This document shows positions 7,702 through 15,532 of a DNA stretch of 64,000 nucleotides, one piece after another. The DNA is from Nocardioides marmoriginsengisoli (GTDB taxonomy: Bacteria > Actinomycetota > Actinomycetes > Propionibacteriales > Nocardioidaceae), in NCBI RefSeq assembly GCF_003725695.1, contig NZ_RJSE01000007.1, positions 1,490,508-1,554,507 of the forward strand. The letters are read 5' to 3'. The stretch's first letter is position 1; each line of letters starts with the position of its first letter. Below the pieces are notes generated by a model that saw nothing but the letters and a program-made list of their open reading frames with translations, ran no database searches and was not told the origin of the DNA. The position numbers and the translations under genes are program-made.

Positions 7702-9728
7702 GCCGACTCCGGGAAGTCGACCCGGAACGTCGACCCGGCTCCGTGCACGGACTCGGCGCTGATCGTCCCTCCGTGCACGTCCGCGATCGCCTTGGCGATG
7801 GAGAGCCCGAGCCCGCTGCCGGGGACGCCGAGCTCGTGCGCGTGACTGGTCCGGAAGAAGCGGGTGAACAGCATCGCCTTGTCCTCGGCGTGGATGCCGA
7901 TGCCGGTGTCCACGACCTCCAGGGCCGGGCCGGCGGTCCCGGTGCCCGGGAGGAGGCGGACGACGATCCGACCGCCGTCCGGAGTGAACTTCACCGCGTT
8001 GGTGGCGAGGTTGATCACCAGCCGTTCGAGCTCGCCGGCGTCGCCGACGACGGTGACCGGTTCTGCGGGAAGCTCGAGGTCGAGGCGCAGGTCGCGCTGG
8101 TCGAGACTGGGGCGGACGATCTCCTCGGCGCGCCGGACCACCGCTCCCAGGTCGACCTGACTGCGCCGCCGCCGGTGGTCGATGCTCTCCATGCTCGACA
8201 GCGTCAGCAGGTCGTCGATCAGGGTCAGCAGCCGCCGGCTGTTCATGTCGATGCGGGCCATCGCGTCGGCCTGCCGGGCGCTCGGCTCGCCGTACACGCC
8301 GTCCATCATCAGCTCGAGGTACCCGACGATGTTGGTGATCGGCGTCCGCAGCTCGTGGCTCACCGACGAGACGAACGCGTCCTTGACCTGGTCGATCTCG
8401 GTCAGCCGCCGGACCGCCCGGCGCTCGGTGCGCAACGCCTTCTCCAGGGCTGCCTCGGCGTCGATGCGGTCGGTGATGTCGTCGGCGGTGGCGACGTAGC
8501 CGATGAAGTCCCCGTTGTCGTCGGTGACCGGGCTGAGGATCGTGGAGAGCGTGCGCGGGATGCCGTCCTTGCGCACGAATTGCCAGACCCGGGCCGTTCC
8601 CGGCGGGAGCTGGCCGGTCGCCTGGACGACCGAGACGTACGTCGGGTCGGAGCCGAGCTCCTCGGCGTGCCGGGCCAGCTCGGCCTCGGTGTGGAACATC
8701 CGGGTGGACTGGCCGTAGACCTCCTCCGGCTCGAACCCGAGGATCGAGACGGCGCCGGGGCTGAACAGGTTGATCCGTCCCAGCCGGTCGGTGCCGATGA
8801 TCGCGATGCCGCGGGCGCTCTGGACCAGGAGCTCGCTGCGGGCGCGCTCGCGCAGGGCCTGCAGAGCGCTCCACCGCTGCATCGCCACCGCCATCGAGAA
8901 CGGGATCGTGACCATCGCGCAGGCGATCAGGAAGGACTGCTGCGGGAGGTAGCGGAACTCCGGGTCGAGCCGGTTGACCAGGTACCCGTCCGAGAACGGT
9001 CCGAGTCCTTCGTTGCTCATCGTGCTGGAGATGCTGGCCACCGCGACCAGCAGCAGCAGCGACTCGCGGGTCGGTGCCCGGAAGGCGACCCAGCCGAGCA
9101 GCGGGATGATCAGGAACGCGAGACTCGGGAGCTCGGTCGGGATGAACGCGACCACCGTGTAGCCGAGCGTCACCGACCAGACCAGTATCCGCTCGGTCGC
9201 CCCGTACGACGTCCGCGGCCCCTTGTGGTCGCGGAAGAGCGCCACCAGGACGGCCTGGCTGGCGAGGTGGGTGGTGAAGGTGGCGACACCGATCCGCCAG
9301 GGCACCGCGAAGTCGTTGAGCTGCGCGACACCGGCGAAGACGAGTGCTCCGACCAGGGCGCCGGCCGTGCAGGCGAGCGCGTACCGACCGAGGTCGTTCA
9401 CCTCGGCGAGGCTCCACCGCCGTGACCAGCCGACCGTGATGACCCGTTGGGTGACCAGTGCCTCCAGAGCGATCCCGAGACCGAAGCCGGCCGCGATGCT
9501 GGTGTCGAAGTCGCCGATCGCGAACGACGCGGTCGCCAGCAGCGCGATCGTGACGCACAGGATCGGCACCAGGCGGCGCGGCACCAGGATCAGGACGCCG
9601 GTTGCCAGCCCGACCGGCCACATGTAGCCGATGTGCCCGCCCTCAGGTCCGTAGAGGATGGCGCCGAGCCCCAGGCCGAACATCGCCGCCAGCAGCGCGA
9701 CGAGGCGGAGTGCCTGAACCCTGGTCAA
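7698..9728 (-). CDS. Membrane-bound PAS sensor histidine kinase (MASE1-like)
   Basis: 676 residues. An N-terminal region of about 8 transmembrane helices (residues 1-285) resembles the MASE1 sensor. It is followed by a PAS/PAC domain (about 300-425; GIAIIGTDRLGRINLFSPGA), a HisKA domain with the phospho-acceptor His458 in SVSHELRTPI, and a HATPase_c domain with the N box (NLATNAVKF) and G boxes (DTGIGI, GSGLGLSIAKAI). The TTG at 9728 is chosen because AAGGAGG lies about 6 nt upstream; a TTG 18 nt further upstream is less likely because that ribosome site would lie inside the gene. No response regulator is adjacent, so it is an orphan kinase. The stop shares CTAG with the lipoprotein gene. Confidence 0.92.
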   Translation of the reverse strand: MTRVQALRLVALLAAMFGLGLGAILYGPEGGHIGYMWPVGLATGVLILVPRRLVPILCVTIALLATASFAIGDFDTSIAAGFGLGIALEALVTQRVITVGWSRRWSLAEVNDLGRYALACTAGALVGALVFAGVAQLNDFAVPWRIGVATFTTHLASQAVLVALFRDHKGPRTSYGATERILVWSVTLGYTVVAFIPTELPSLAFLIIPLLGWVAFRAPTRESLLLLVAVASISSTMSNEGLGPFSDGYLVNRLDPEFRYLPQQSFLIACAMVTIPFSMAVAMQRWSALQALRERARSELLVQSARGIAIIGTDRLGRINLFSPGAVSILGFEPEEVYGQSTRMFHTEAELARHAEELGSDPTYVSVVQATGQLPPGTARVWQFVRKDGIPRTLSTILSPVTDDNGDFIGYVATADDITDRIDAEAALEKALRTERRAVRRLTEIDQVKDAFVSSVSHELRTPITNIVGYLELMMDGVYGEPSARQADAMARIDMNSRRLLTLIDDLLTLSSMESIDHRRRRSQVDLGAVVRRAEEIVRPSLDQRDLRLDLELPAEPVTVVGDAGELERLVINLATNAVKFTPDGGRIVVRLLPGTGTAGPALEVVDTGIGIHAEDKAMLFTRFFRTSHAHELGVPGSGLGLSIAKAIADVHGGTISAESVHGAGSTFRVDFPESA

Positions 9729-9795
9729 TCCGGCCTCCTTCGGCAACGTGGACCAGGGCTCAGAGTAGTGCCCGACTCGGGCCGGACCCGATCGA

Positions 9796-11346
9796 TCAGC
9801 GGGTGTCGGCGATCCGGACCAGACCGCCCAGCGTGCCGACGTACGCGGCCCCGTCCCGGCCGAGGGTCACCGGGGCGTAGTTGTTGTTGTACCCGAGGTT
9901 GGTGCCGACCAGCCGGGACCACACCTGGCGTCCGGTGCGCAGGTCGACCGCGGTCAGGAACCAGGACTCGGGGGCGAGCGCGTTGGCCAGCGGGAGGCCC
10001 TTCCAGGGCAGCTCGGCGGCGCTCGGGTGGGTGTAGGCGTAGAGCAGGCCGGTCGCGAGGCTGGCCTTGCTGACCAGGGTCGGGATCCGGATGGTGGTGT
10101 TGTTCCAGGCGATGTGGCAGCCACCGTTGCGGTAGTCGACGGCGACCTTGACGAGGCCCGGCTCGGTGTCCGGGGAACGGGTGGTCACGTTCTTCGGCAG
10201 CGGGCCGGTGTAGCCGTAGTTGTTCTCGGCGATCAGCCCGCCGGGCACCGAGACGAGGCTGTTCTCGTCGGAGCCCTTGTCGGCGCCGAAGATCGGCTGC
10301 TTGCAGAGCGCCGGCCCCGGTCCGGCCTTGCCGCGCCGGAAGACCAGGACGTTCATCCGCGGGTCGGCGTTGTCGGTGATCGCGATCGAGCCGCCGCCCT
10401 TCGACGAGGCGGAGCCGATCAGCGTCGGGGTGGTGCCGCTCCCTTGGCTGACCTGGCCGGGCTTGATCCGGGACCCGTTGTCGTAGGTCCGGCGCCAGGT
10501 GACCGACGGCCGACCGCGGGTCACGTCGAACCGGTACAGCGCGTGCGTGGAGACGATGAAGACGCCGCCGGACTCGTCCATCGCGAAGCTGTTCGCGATG
10601 GTCTCGCCGGCCGGTAGCGCGACGCTGCGCACGACGCCGGCGGTGGTGATCATGCCGACCTTGCCGGAGACCGTGACGAACCAGAGCCGGCCGGCCCAGT
10701 CCGGGAGGGCCGACTGGATGCCCGAGCCCCGGGCGACCCCGGAGACGTCGATGTCGCGCACCTTGACCAGCTTGGCGCCGTCGTACCGGAGCGTGAGGAT
10801 GTGCCCGTTGAACGTGGGAACCACCGCGCGGTCGGCGTTGTCGAGGTAGAAGTAGCCGCCGCCGGAGAAGTTCTGGAACGAGAACGACAGCGGGTTCTTC
10901 CGGGCCGGCAGGTTGTACGACGCCAGGGTGGCCAGCGTGGTCGGGTCGAGCACCCGCAGGGTGGCTCCGGTGATGCCGACGCAGACCGTGATGATCCGCC
11001 CGGCGCGGTCGAACGTGACCGAACCGCAGTCCGCCAGGAAGGCGGTGCTGGTGACCTTGAGATTGCGTCCCAGCGGCCCGGGCCGGTTGTAGGTGTCGGA
11101 CTGGTAGGCGTCGTTGTGGAGGTTGTTCTCCTCGTTGCGCGCCATGAACGGGTGCTGGGGGATGTTCTGCCGGGGGAGCGGGCGGGCGGTCGCGGGGCTT
11201 CCGGTGAACGGGTGCAGCATGGCGTCCCGCGGGTCGGACGGGATCGGGATCGCCCGCGAGCCGGCGAGCGCGGGAGCGGTCACGGTCACCAGGGCGAGCA
11301 GCAACGCCGCAGGGAGGCGTAGGGCCGTGGCTCGAGGTCGGCGCAT
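9796..11346 (-). CDS. Secreted PQQ-type beta-propeller-like protein
   Basis: 516 residues with an N-terminal signal peptide (RRPRATALRLPAALLLAL, cleavage near residue 28-30). The body is rich in short beta-strand motifs of the type found in PQQ/BamB-like propellers: DRAGRIITVCVG, NGHILTLRYDG, GKVGMITTAGVV, TGRQVWSRLVG and GAAYVGTLGGLVRIAD. I infer an extracellular or envelope beta-propeller of unknown ligand. The ATG at 11346 is preferred for the signal peptide; ATGs further upstream exist. It is divergent from a TetR-family gene, and a near-perfect inverted repeat overlaps its -10 element, so repression by that regulator is likely. Confidence 0.7.
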   Translation of the reverse strand: MRRPRATALRLPAALLLALVTVTAPALAGSRAIPIPSDPRDAMLHPFTGSPATARPLPRQNIPQHPFMARNEENNLHNDAYQSDTYNRPGPLGRNLKVTSTAFLADCGSVTFDRAGRIITVCVGITGATLRVLDPTTLATLASYNLPARKNPLSFSFQNFSGGGYFYLDNADRAVVPTFNGHILTLRYDGAKLVKVRDIDVSGVARGSGIQSALPDWAGRLWFVTVSGKVGMITTAGVVRSVALPAGETIANSFAMDESGGVFIVSTHALYRFDVTRGRPSVTWRRTYDNGSRIKPGQVSQGSGTTPTLIGSASSKGGGSIAITDNADPRMNVLVFRRGKAGPGPALCKQPIFGADKGSDENSLVSVPGGLIAENNYGYTGPLPKNVTTRSPDTEPGLVKVAVDYRNGGCHIAWNNTTIRIPTLVSKASLATGLLYAYTHPSAAELPWKGLPLANALAPESWFLTAVDLRTGRQVWSRLVGTNLGYNNNYAPVTLGRDGAAYVGTLGGLVRIADTR

Positions 11347-11349
11347 GGC

Positions 11350-11376
11350 GTGAAACATAATCACGGAATGTCTCAC
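11350..11376. promoter_or_regulatory. Candidate TetR-family operator between the divergent genes
   Basis: Inverted repeat GTGAAACAT (11350-11358) and ATGTCTCAC (11368-11376), 8 of 9 positions complementary, spacer 9 nt. It overlaps the -10 of the beta-propeller gene and lies just upstream of the -10 of the regulator gene. Confidence 0.6.
11354..11359 (-). promoter_or_regulatory. -10 element of the beta-propeller gene (leaderless)
   Basis: TATGTT on the minus strand ends 7 nt before the ATG at 11346. No ribosome site is visible. It lies within the left arm of the candidate operator. Confidence 0.5.
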
Positions 11377-11383
11377 CGTCAAC

Positions 11384-11389
11384 TAGGAT
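11384..11389 (+). promoter_or_regulatory. -10 element of the TetR-family gene (leaderless)
   Basis: TAGGAT ends 6 nt before the ATG at 11396. No Shine-Dalgarno sequence is visible. Confidence 0.55.
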
Positions 11390-11395
11390 GGCGCC

Positions 11396-11998
11396 ATGGA
11401 CTTGGCCATGCAGCTGCAACGCGAGTTGCGAGTGACCCCCGGTGGCGCAGACGGGGCCACCACTCCGGAGATCGTCCTGGCGACGGCGACACGGCAGTTC
11501 CTGGCCGGCCAGCGGATCGACATGCAGATCCTCGCGCTGGAGGCGGGCGTCAGTCGCGCCACCCTCTACCGCTGGTACGGCGACCGCGAGCGGCTGGTCG
11601 GGCAGGTGCTCTGGAACCTGAGCCGGCAGGCGCTGCAGTGGCTGGCGGACCAGTCCGAGCCCGGGGACACCGAGCACGCCCTGGACACCATCGCCGCGTT
11701 CATGCAGGTGACCAGCGAGTTCCAGCCGTTGCGCCGGTTCCTGGCCGCCGAACCGACCCTCGCGCTCCGCGCCCTGCTCGAGCCGGACGCTCCGCTGGTG
11801 GTCGCGCTGGGGGACTGGGCCACCGACCGGCTGACGCTGGCCGGCTACGGGTCGGACCCTGCCGGACCGAACCCGCGCGAGCTTGCGGAGGTGCTCGTCT
11901 CGGTGACCAGTACGTACTGCTGGGCCCGGATCATCGCGGGTGGCGAGGCGGACGTCGCCGCGGCGATGCGCGCGGTGCGGGTGCTGCTGCGCGCCTGA
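11396..11998 (+). CDS. TetR-family transcriptional regulator (QsdR-like)
   Basis: 200 residues. The N-terminal helix-turn-helix (about residues 24-70) contains RIDMQILALEAGVSRATLYRWYGDRERLV, with the recognition helix SRATLYRWY. The rest is an all-helical ligand-binding domain. The wording of the HTH and the C-terminal part match my memory of the QsdR subgroup, whose founder regulates a lactonase; this is a resemblance and not proof of ligand. It is divergent from the secreted beta-propeller gene with an operator-like palindrome between them, so autoregulation and control of that neighbour are the simplest reading. Followed by the first of two secreted EEP-fold genes. Confidence 0.9.
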   Translation: MDLAMQLQRELRVTPGGADGATTPEIVLATATRQFLAGQRIDMQILALEAGVSRATLYRWYGDRERLVGQVLWNLSRQALQWLADQSEPGDTEHALDTIAAFMQVTSEFQPLRRFLAAEPTLALRALLEPDAPLVVALGDWATDRLTLAGYGSDPAGPNPRELAEVLVSVTSTYCWARIIAGGEADVAAAMRAVRVLLRA

Positions 11999-12041
11999 GC
12001 CGGATTGCCGGATTCGCCGACGCCCGGACCGCGTGCCCGCC

Positions 12042-12047
12042 TAGCAT
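12042..12047 (+). promoter_or_regulatory. Possible -10 element for the first EEP-fold gene
   Basis: TAGCAT gives a predicted leader of about 14 nt that contains the GAAGGA ribosome site before the ATG at 12068. Confidence 0.35.
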
Positions 12048-12067
12048 TTGAGCCTCTCTCCCGAAGG

Positions 12068-13636
12068 ATGGCCGTGCGCACTCGTCTCCCTCTCGTGCTC
12101 GCCCTGCTCGCTGCGCTCGTCGTCGGCCTGGCGATCCCCGCCGCCGAGGCGAAGGCGGCGTCGGTGCCGAAGGTCGGCGGCCTGGCCGCCGCCGGTCAGG
12201 ACTGGTTCAACTCCAAGCTCAAGGTGAGGTGGAAGCGCGTCGCCCGGGCGCGCTACCAGGTGCGCTGGGCTGCCGCGCCCGCCAAGCTGGCGAAGGCCAA
12301 GATCTACGGCACCACGGCCACCTCCGCGACCTCACCGACCCTCAACCGGTGCGTGCCGGCGTACGTCCAGGTCCGAGCCGTCCGCGGTCGCAAGGCCGGG
12401 GCGTGGTCGACCACGAAGAAGCTCCTGTTCACGAACACGCGTCCGGGACCCATCACGATGACCGGGACCGGAGTGCCCAACGGGGTGAAGTTCAGCTGGC
12501 CGCGGACCGCCTACGCGTCGCGGTACCGGGTGGTCTGGAACGCGGCCGTCTCCGGCAAGTTCCCCGGTCCGGTGACGTACGTGAACAGCCCGACCGGCAC
12601 TTGGATGCCGCAGACCGCGACGAGCACCACCCTGGCGCTGCCGACCGTGCCGGAGCCGGGCGACAAGATGATGGGCGTCGCCTACGCGAACCCGGTGTTC
12701 GCGAAGATCCAGGCGAACAACGCCTGCAAGCCGACCGACATCCCGTCCCAGCAGTACATCCGGGTCTTCCCGAAGGCTCCCGACCCGGGCACCGGGGACG
12801 CGTTCTCGTTCGGCAACTACAACGTCGAGGCCTCGCCGACCCTGCCGACGGCCTCCGCCCGGATCGCCTCGATCGTCGCCAACATCGACCAGCGCGACCT
12901 TCAGGTGGTCGCCCTGGTCGAGGCGCACGCGCAGACCGCCACCGACATCGTGGACGCCCTGAACCTGCTTCCCGGCAACACCGGCTGGACGGCGGTCGCG
13001 AGCGCCGGCGACCCGGACCAGCGGATCCTCTACCGCTCGGACGTGTTCAGCCTGGTTTCCAGCGGCGAGTTCGGGGGCGATGCGCCGGGACCCGGAGTTC
13101 CGATCCTGACCCCGTGGGCGCGCTTCTCCCAGGTCGCCCCGAGTGACCCGGACAAGGACCAGGACCTCGTCGTCGTGGCGGTGCACACCACCCTCGACGG
13201 GGCCGACCGGGCCGCGCAGAAGAAGGACGCGCACGACGAGGCCGTCGCTCTGCTCGGCGAGATCAACGGCGAACCCGCCGTGGTCGGCGTGCCGCTGGTG
13301 CTCTCCGGAGACCTGCAGGGCGTCCGGGAGCCGTACGCCGACGACCCGCTCGACCAGGAGCACGTCGAGGGGCAGCCGACGTACATCCGGAACGGGTTCT
13401 ACGACGCGATGGCCGCGGTCCAGAAGGTCGGCATCGACTACAACACCGTCAACGCGCACACCGGCGCGGACCAGCTCGTCTACCCCTCCTCGCCGCGCGC
13501 CGACTACATCCTGCTCCGCGGATTCAACGGCAGCGCGTACTACGAGAACGTCACGAACTGGTACGTGACGGATCACGTCACGCCGAGCGACCACAACCTG
13601 GTCTTCGCGCGCCTGGTGATCCCGTACAGCTCCTAG
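12068..13636 (+). CDS. Secreted endonuclease/exonuclease/phosphatase-fold protein, copy 1
   Basis: 522 residues. Signal peptide at about 1-29 (cleavage after AEAKA). The region from 35 to 235 reads as two fibronectin-type-III-like modules (YQVRWAAAPAKLAKAK, YVQVRAVRGRKAGAWS, ASRYRVVWNA). The C-terminal 270 residues carry the EEP (DNase I-like) fold: FGNYNVEASPT (metal Asn/Glu), VALVEAHAQ, VPLVLSGDLQG and the closing TPSDHNLVFARLVI with the catalytic Asp-His. Likely an extracellular nuclease or phosphodiesterase. The ATG at 12068 has GAAGGA just upstream. It has a tandem homologue immediately downstream that shares most of its motifs. Confidence 0.85.
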   Translation: MAVRTRLPLVLALLAALVVGLAIPAAEAKAASVPKVGGLAAAGQDWFNSKLKVRWKRVARARYQVRWAAAPAKLAKAKIYGTTATSATSPTLNRCVPAYVQVRAVRGRKAGAWSTTKKLLFTNTRPGPITMTGTGVPNGVKFSWPRTAYASRYRVVWNAAVSGKFPGPVTYVNSPTGTWMPQTATSTTLALPTVPEPGDKMMGVAYANPVFAKIQANNACKPTDIPSQQYIRVFPKAPDPGTGDAFSFGNYNVEASPTLPTASARIASIVANIDQRDLQVVALVEAHAQTATDIVDALNLLPGNTGWTAVASAGDPDQRILYRSDVFSLVSSGEFGGDAPGPGVPILTPWARFSQVAPSDPDKDQDLVVVAVHTTLDGADRAAQKKDAHDEAVALLGEINGEPAVVGVPLVLSGDLQGVREPYADDPLDQEHVEGQPTYIRNGFYDAMAAVQKVGIDYNTVNAHTGADQLVYPSSPRADYILLRGFNGSAYYENVTNWYVTDHVTPSDHNLVFARLVIPYSS

Positions 13637-13745
13637 AAATCCTCGGATCCGGGCACAAATGGCCGATCTCCGGCATAACGGCGCGAGAGGTACGGATCGG
13701 TACGCAACAGTTCCGAATACGGCTGCAGTACGGGCGCGCCCGACC

Positions 13746-13751
13746 TAGTCT
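13746..13751 (+). promoter_or_regulatory. Possible -10 element for the second EEP-fold gene
   Basis: TAGTCT lies in the 147-bp gap between the two paralogues and would give a leader of about 26 nt containing GAAGGG. Confidence 0.35.
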
Positions 13752-13783
13752 GGATCGACGGTTTAATGCTCGAAGGGATCCCC

Positions 13784-15310
13784 GTGTTTTCTCGTATGCG
13801 TGTCTCGGCGGCGGTGGCTCTGGCTGTCGCTGTGGTCGTCGGTCTCACGGCCCCCTCGGCCGAGGCCGCGGTGGCCAAGGTCAGCGGTGTCACCTCGGTC
13901 TCCGCGGATTGGTACAACTCCAAGCTCACGGTGCGCTGGAAGGCCGTGCGCGGCACGATCTACCAGGTGCGCTGGGCGTCCTCCAAGGCCGGACTCGCGC
14001 GGGCCAAGCCGATCGCGGCACGCGTCCCGCGGGCGACCTCCCCGACGCTGAACCGCTGCGTGACGTCGTACGTCCAGGTGCGCGCCTTCAAGGGCCGGGT
14101 CGCCGGCAAGTGGTCGACGCCCAAGGGCCTCCGCTTCACCAACAAGCGTGCCAACCCGGTCGCGATGACCGGGACCGGGATCACCGACGGGGTGACCTTC
14201 AGCTGGCCGTACACCTCGTTCGCCTCGCGCTACCGGGTGCTGTGGAACGCGGCCCCGTTCGGCAGGTTCCCCGGCGCCGCCACGTACGTCGGCGGTGGCT
14301 GGTTCGGCCAGACCGCGCGGAGCGCCACCCTGAAGCTGCCGACCGTGCCGAAGATCGGCGACAAGATGATGGGCGTCGCCTACGCGAACCCGGTCTACGC
14401 GCAGATGCAGGCGAACAACGCCTGCAAGCCGACCGACATCCCGCACAACCAGTTCATCTACGCGTTCCCGAAGGCTCCGGACCCGGGCACCGGTGACAAG
14501 TTCCGGGTCGGCACCTACAACGTCGAGGCGAACCCGACCGGGGCCCGGCTGGCCACGATCGCCGACAACATCGGCGACCACGGCCTTCAGGTGGTGCTCC
14601 TCCAGGAGGCCAACGCGGCCACGGCCGAGTCGGTGGCCCGCGCCCTCGGCAGCACCTGGTCGAAGGTGGACTCGATCCTGGCGTCCGACCAGCAGATCCT
14701 CTACCGGAACACCTACTTCGACCTCGTCGCGAACAACACCTTCGAGGTCGGCCCGAACCCCCGGCCGCCGAACAAGCCGCTGGTCACGCCGTGGGCCCGG
14801 CTCAAGGTGAAGGACGCCGACCCCGCGGCCGTGGAGCGCTCGGTGATCGTGTCCTCGGTGCACTTCCTGGAGAACACCGCGGCGAGCGCGTACTCGCAGA
14901 AGGCGTCCACCGGCGTCCAGGCCCGGGACGCCATCGCGGAGCTCGCCCGGATAAACCGCGACAACGTCCCGGTGATCGTGGGCGGCGACTTCCGCTACAA
15001 GCGGGAGCCGTTCTGCGACGAGCCGGCCTGCGACATCGAGGCGCCGCCGACCTTCGTCCGCGGCGGCTACTACGACGCGATGGCGGCCGTCACCAAGGTC
15101 AACTTCAAGTACCCGACCAACCAGGACAACCACTCGACCTCGGTGGCGAACGCCTCCGGAGTCGCGACCCGCGCGGACTACCTCATGCTCAAGGGCTTCC
15201 GCGGCAGCCTGCGGTACGAGAACGTGATCAACCGGTTCCTGCCCGGGACCCGGACGACGCCCTCGGACCACAACCTGGTGCTCGCGGACGTGGTCCTGCC
15301 GGCTCCCTAG
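13784..15310 (+). CDS. Secreted endonuclease/exonuclease/phosphatase-fold protein, copy 2
   Basis: 508 residues, paralogue of the gene just upstream: same signal peptide, Fn3-like and EEP layout, with long shared stretches such as GDKMMGVAYANPV, NNACKPTDIP and FPKAPDPGTGD. EEP motifs: VGTYNVEANPTG, VVLLQEANAAT, VPVIVGGDFRYKREP and TPSDHNLVLADVVLPAP. The GTG at 13784 is chosen because GAAGGG (13772-13777) lies 6 nt upstream and the signal peptide then begins with FSRMRVSAAVAL; an ATG 18 nt earlier lacks a ribosome site. Probably an extracellular nuclease or phosphoesterase. Ends before a strong palindromic terminator. Confidence 0.86.
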   Translation: MFSRMRVSAAVALAVAVVVGLTAPSAEAAVAKVSGVTSVSADWYNSKLTVRWKAVRGTIYQVRWASSKAGLARAKPIAARVPRATSPTLNRCVTSYVQVRAFKGRVAGKWSTPKGLRFTNKRANPVAMTGTGITDGVTFSWPYTSFASRYRVLWNAAPFGRFPGAATYVGGGWFGQTARSATLKLPTVPKIGDKMMGVAYANPVYAQMQANNACKPTDIPHNQFIYAFPKAPDPGTGDKFRVGTYNVEANPTGARLATIADNIGDHGLQVVLLQEANAATAESVARALGSTWSKVDSILASDQQILYRNTYFDLVANNTFEVGPNPRPPNKPLVTPWARLKVKDADPAAVERSVIVSSVHFLENTAASAYSQKASTGVQARDAIAELARINRDNVPVIVGGDFRYKREPFCDEPACDIEAPPTFVRGGYYDAMAAVTKVNFKYPTNQDNHSTSVANASGVATRADYLMLKGFRGSLRYENVINRFLPGTRTTPSDHNLVLADVVLPAP

Positions 15311-15340
15311 GGAGAGGCCCGAACAGGCCCTGAACATCGA

Positions 15341-15378
15341 GGAAGCCCCCTCCCGACCTAGGTCGGGAGGGGGCTTCC
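15341..15378. terminator. Perfect 38-nt palindrome, bidirectional terminator
   Basis: A 19-bp inverted repeat without loop (GGAAGCCCCCTCCCGACCT and its complement), centred on CCTAGG. In RNA it folds as a long GC-rich hairpin followed by TCGTG. It lies between the EEP gene and the convergent tRNA-Lys and can serve both strands. Confidence 0.85.
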
Positions 15379-15390
15379 TCGTGCTTGCTG

Positions 15391-15463
<73 letters not shown>

Positions 15464-15532
15464 CTGAAGCGGTGCAAACTTTAGCAGCGGTTCCGGCGGA
15501 ACTGAAATCGGGGGGCACCCTCGGGCGCTCGC

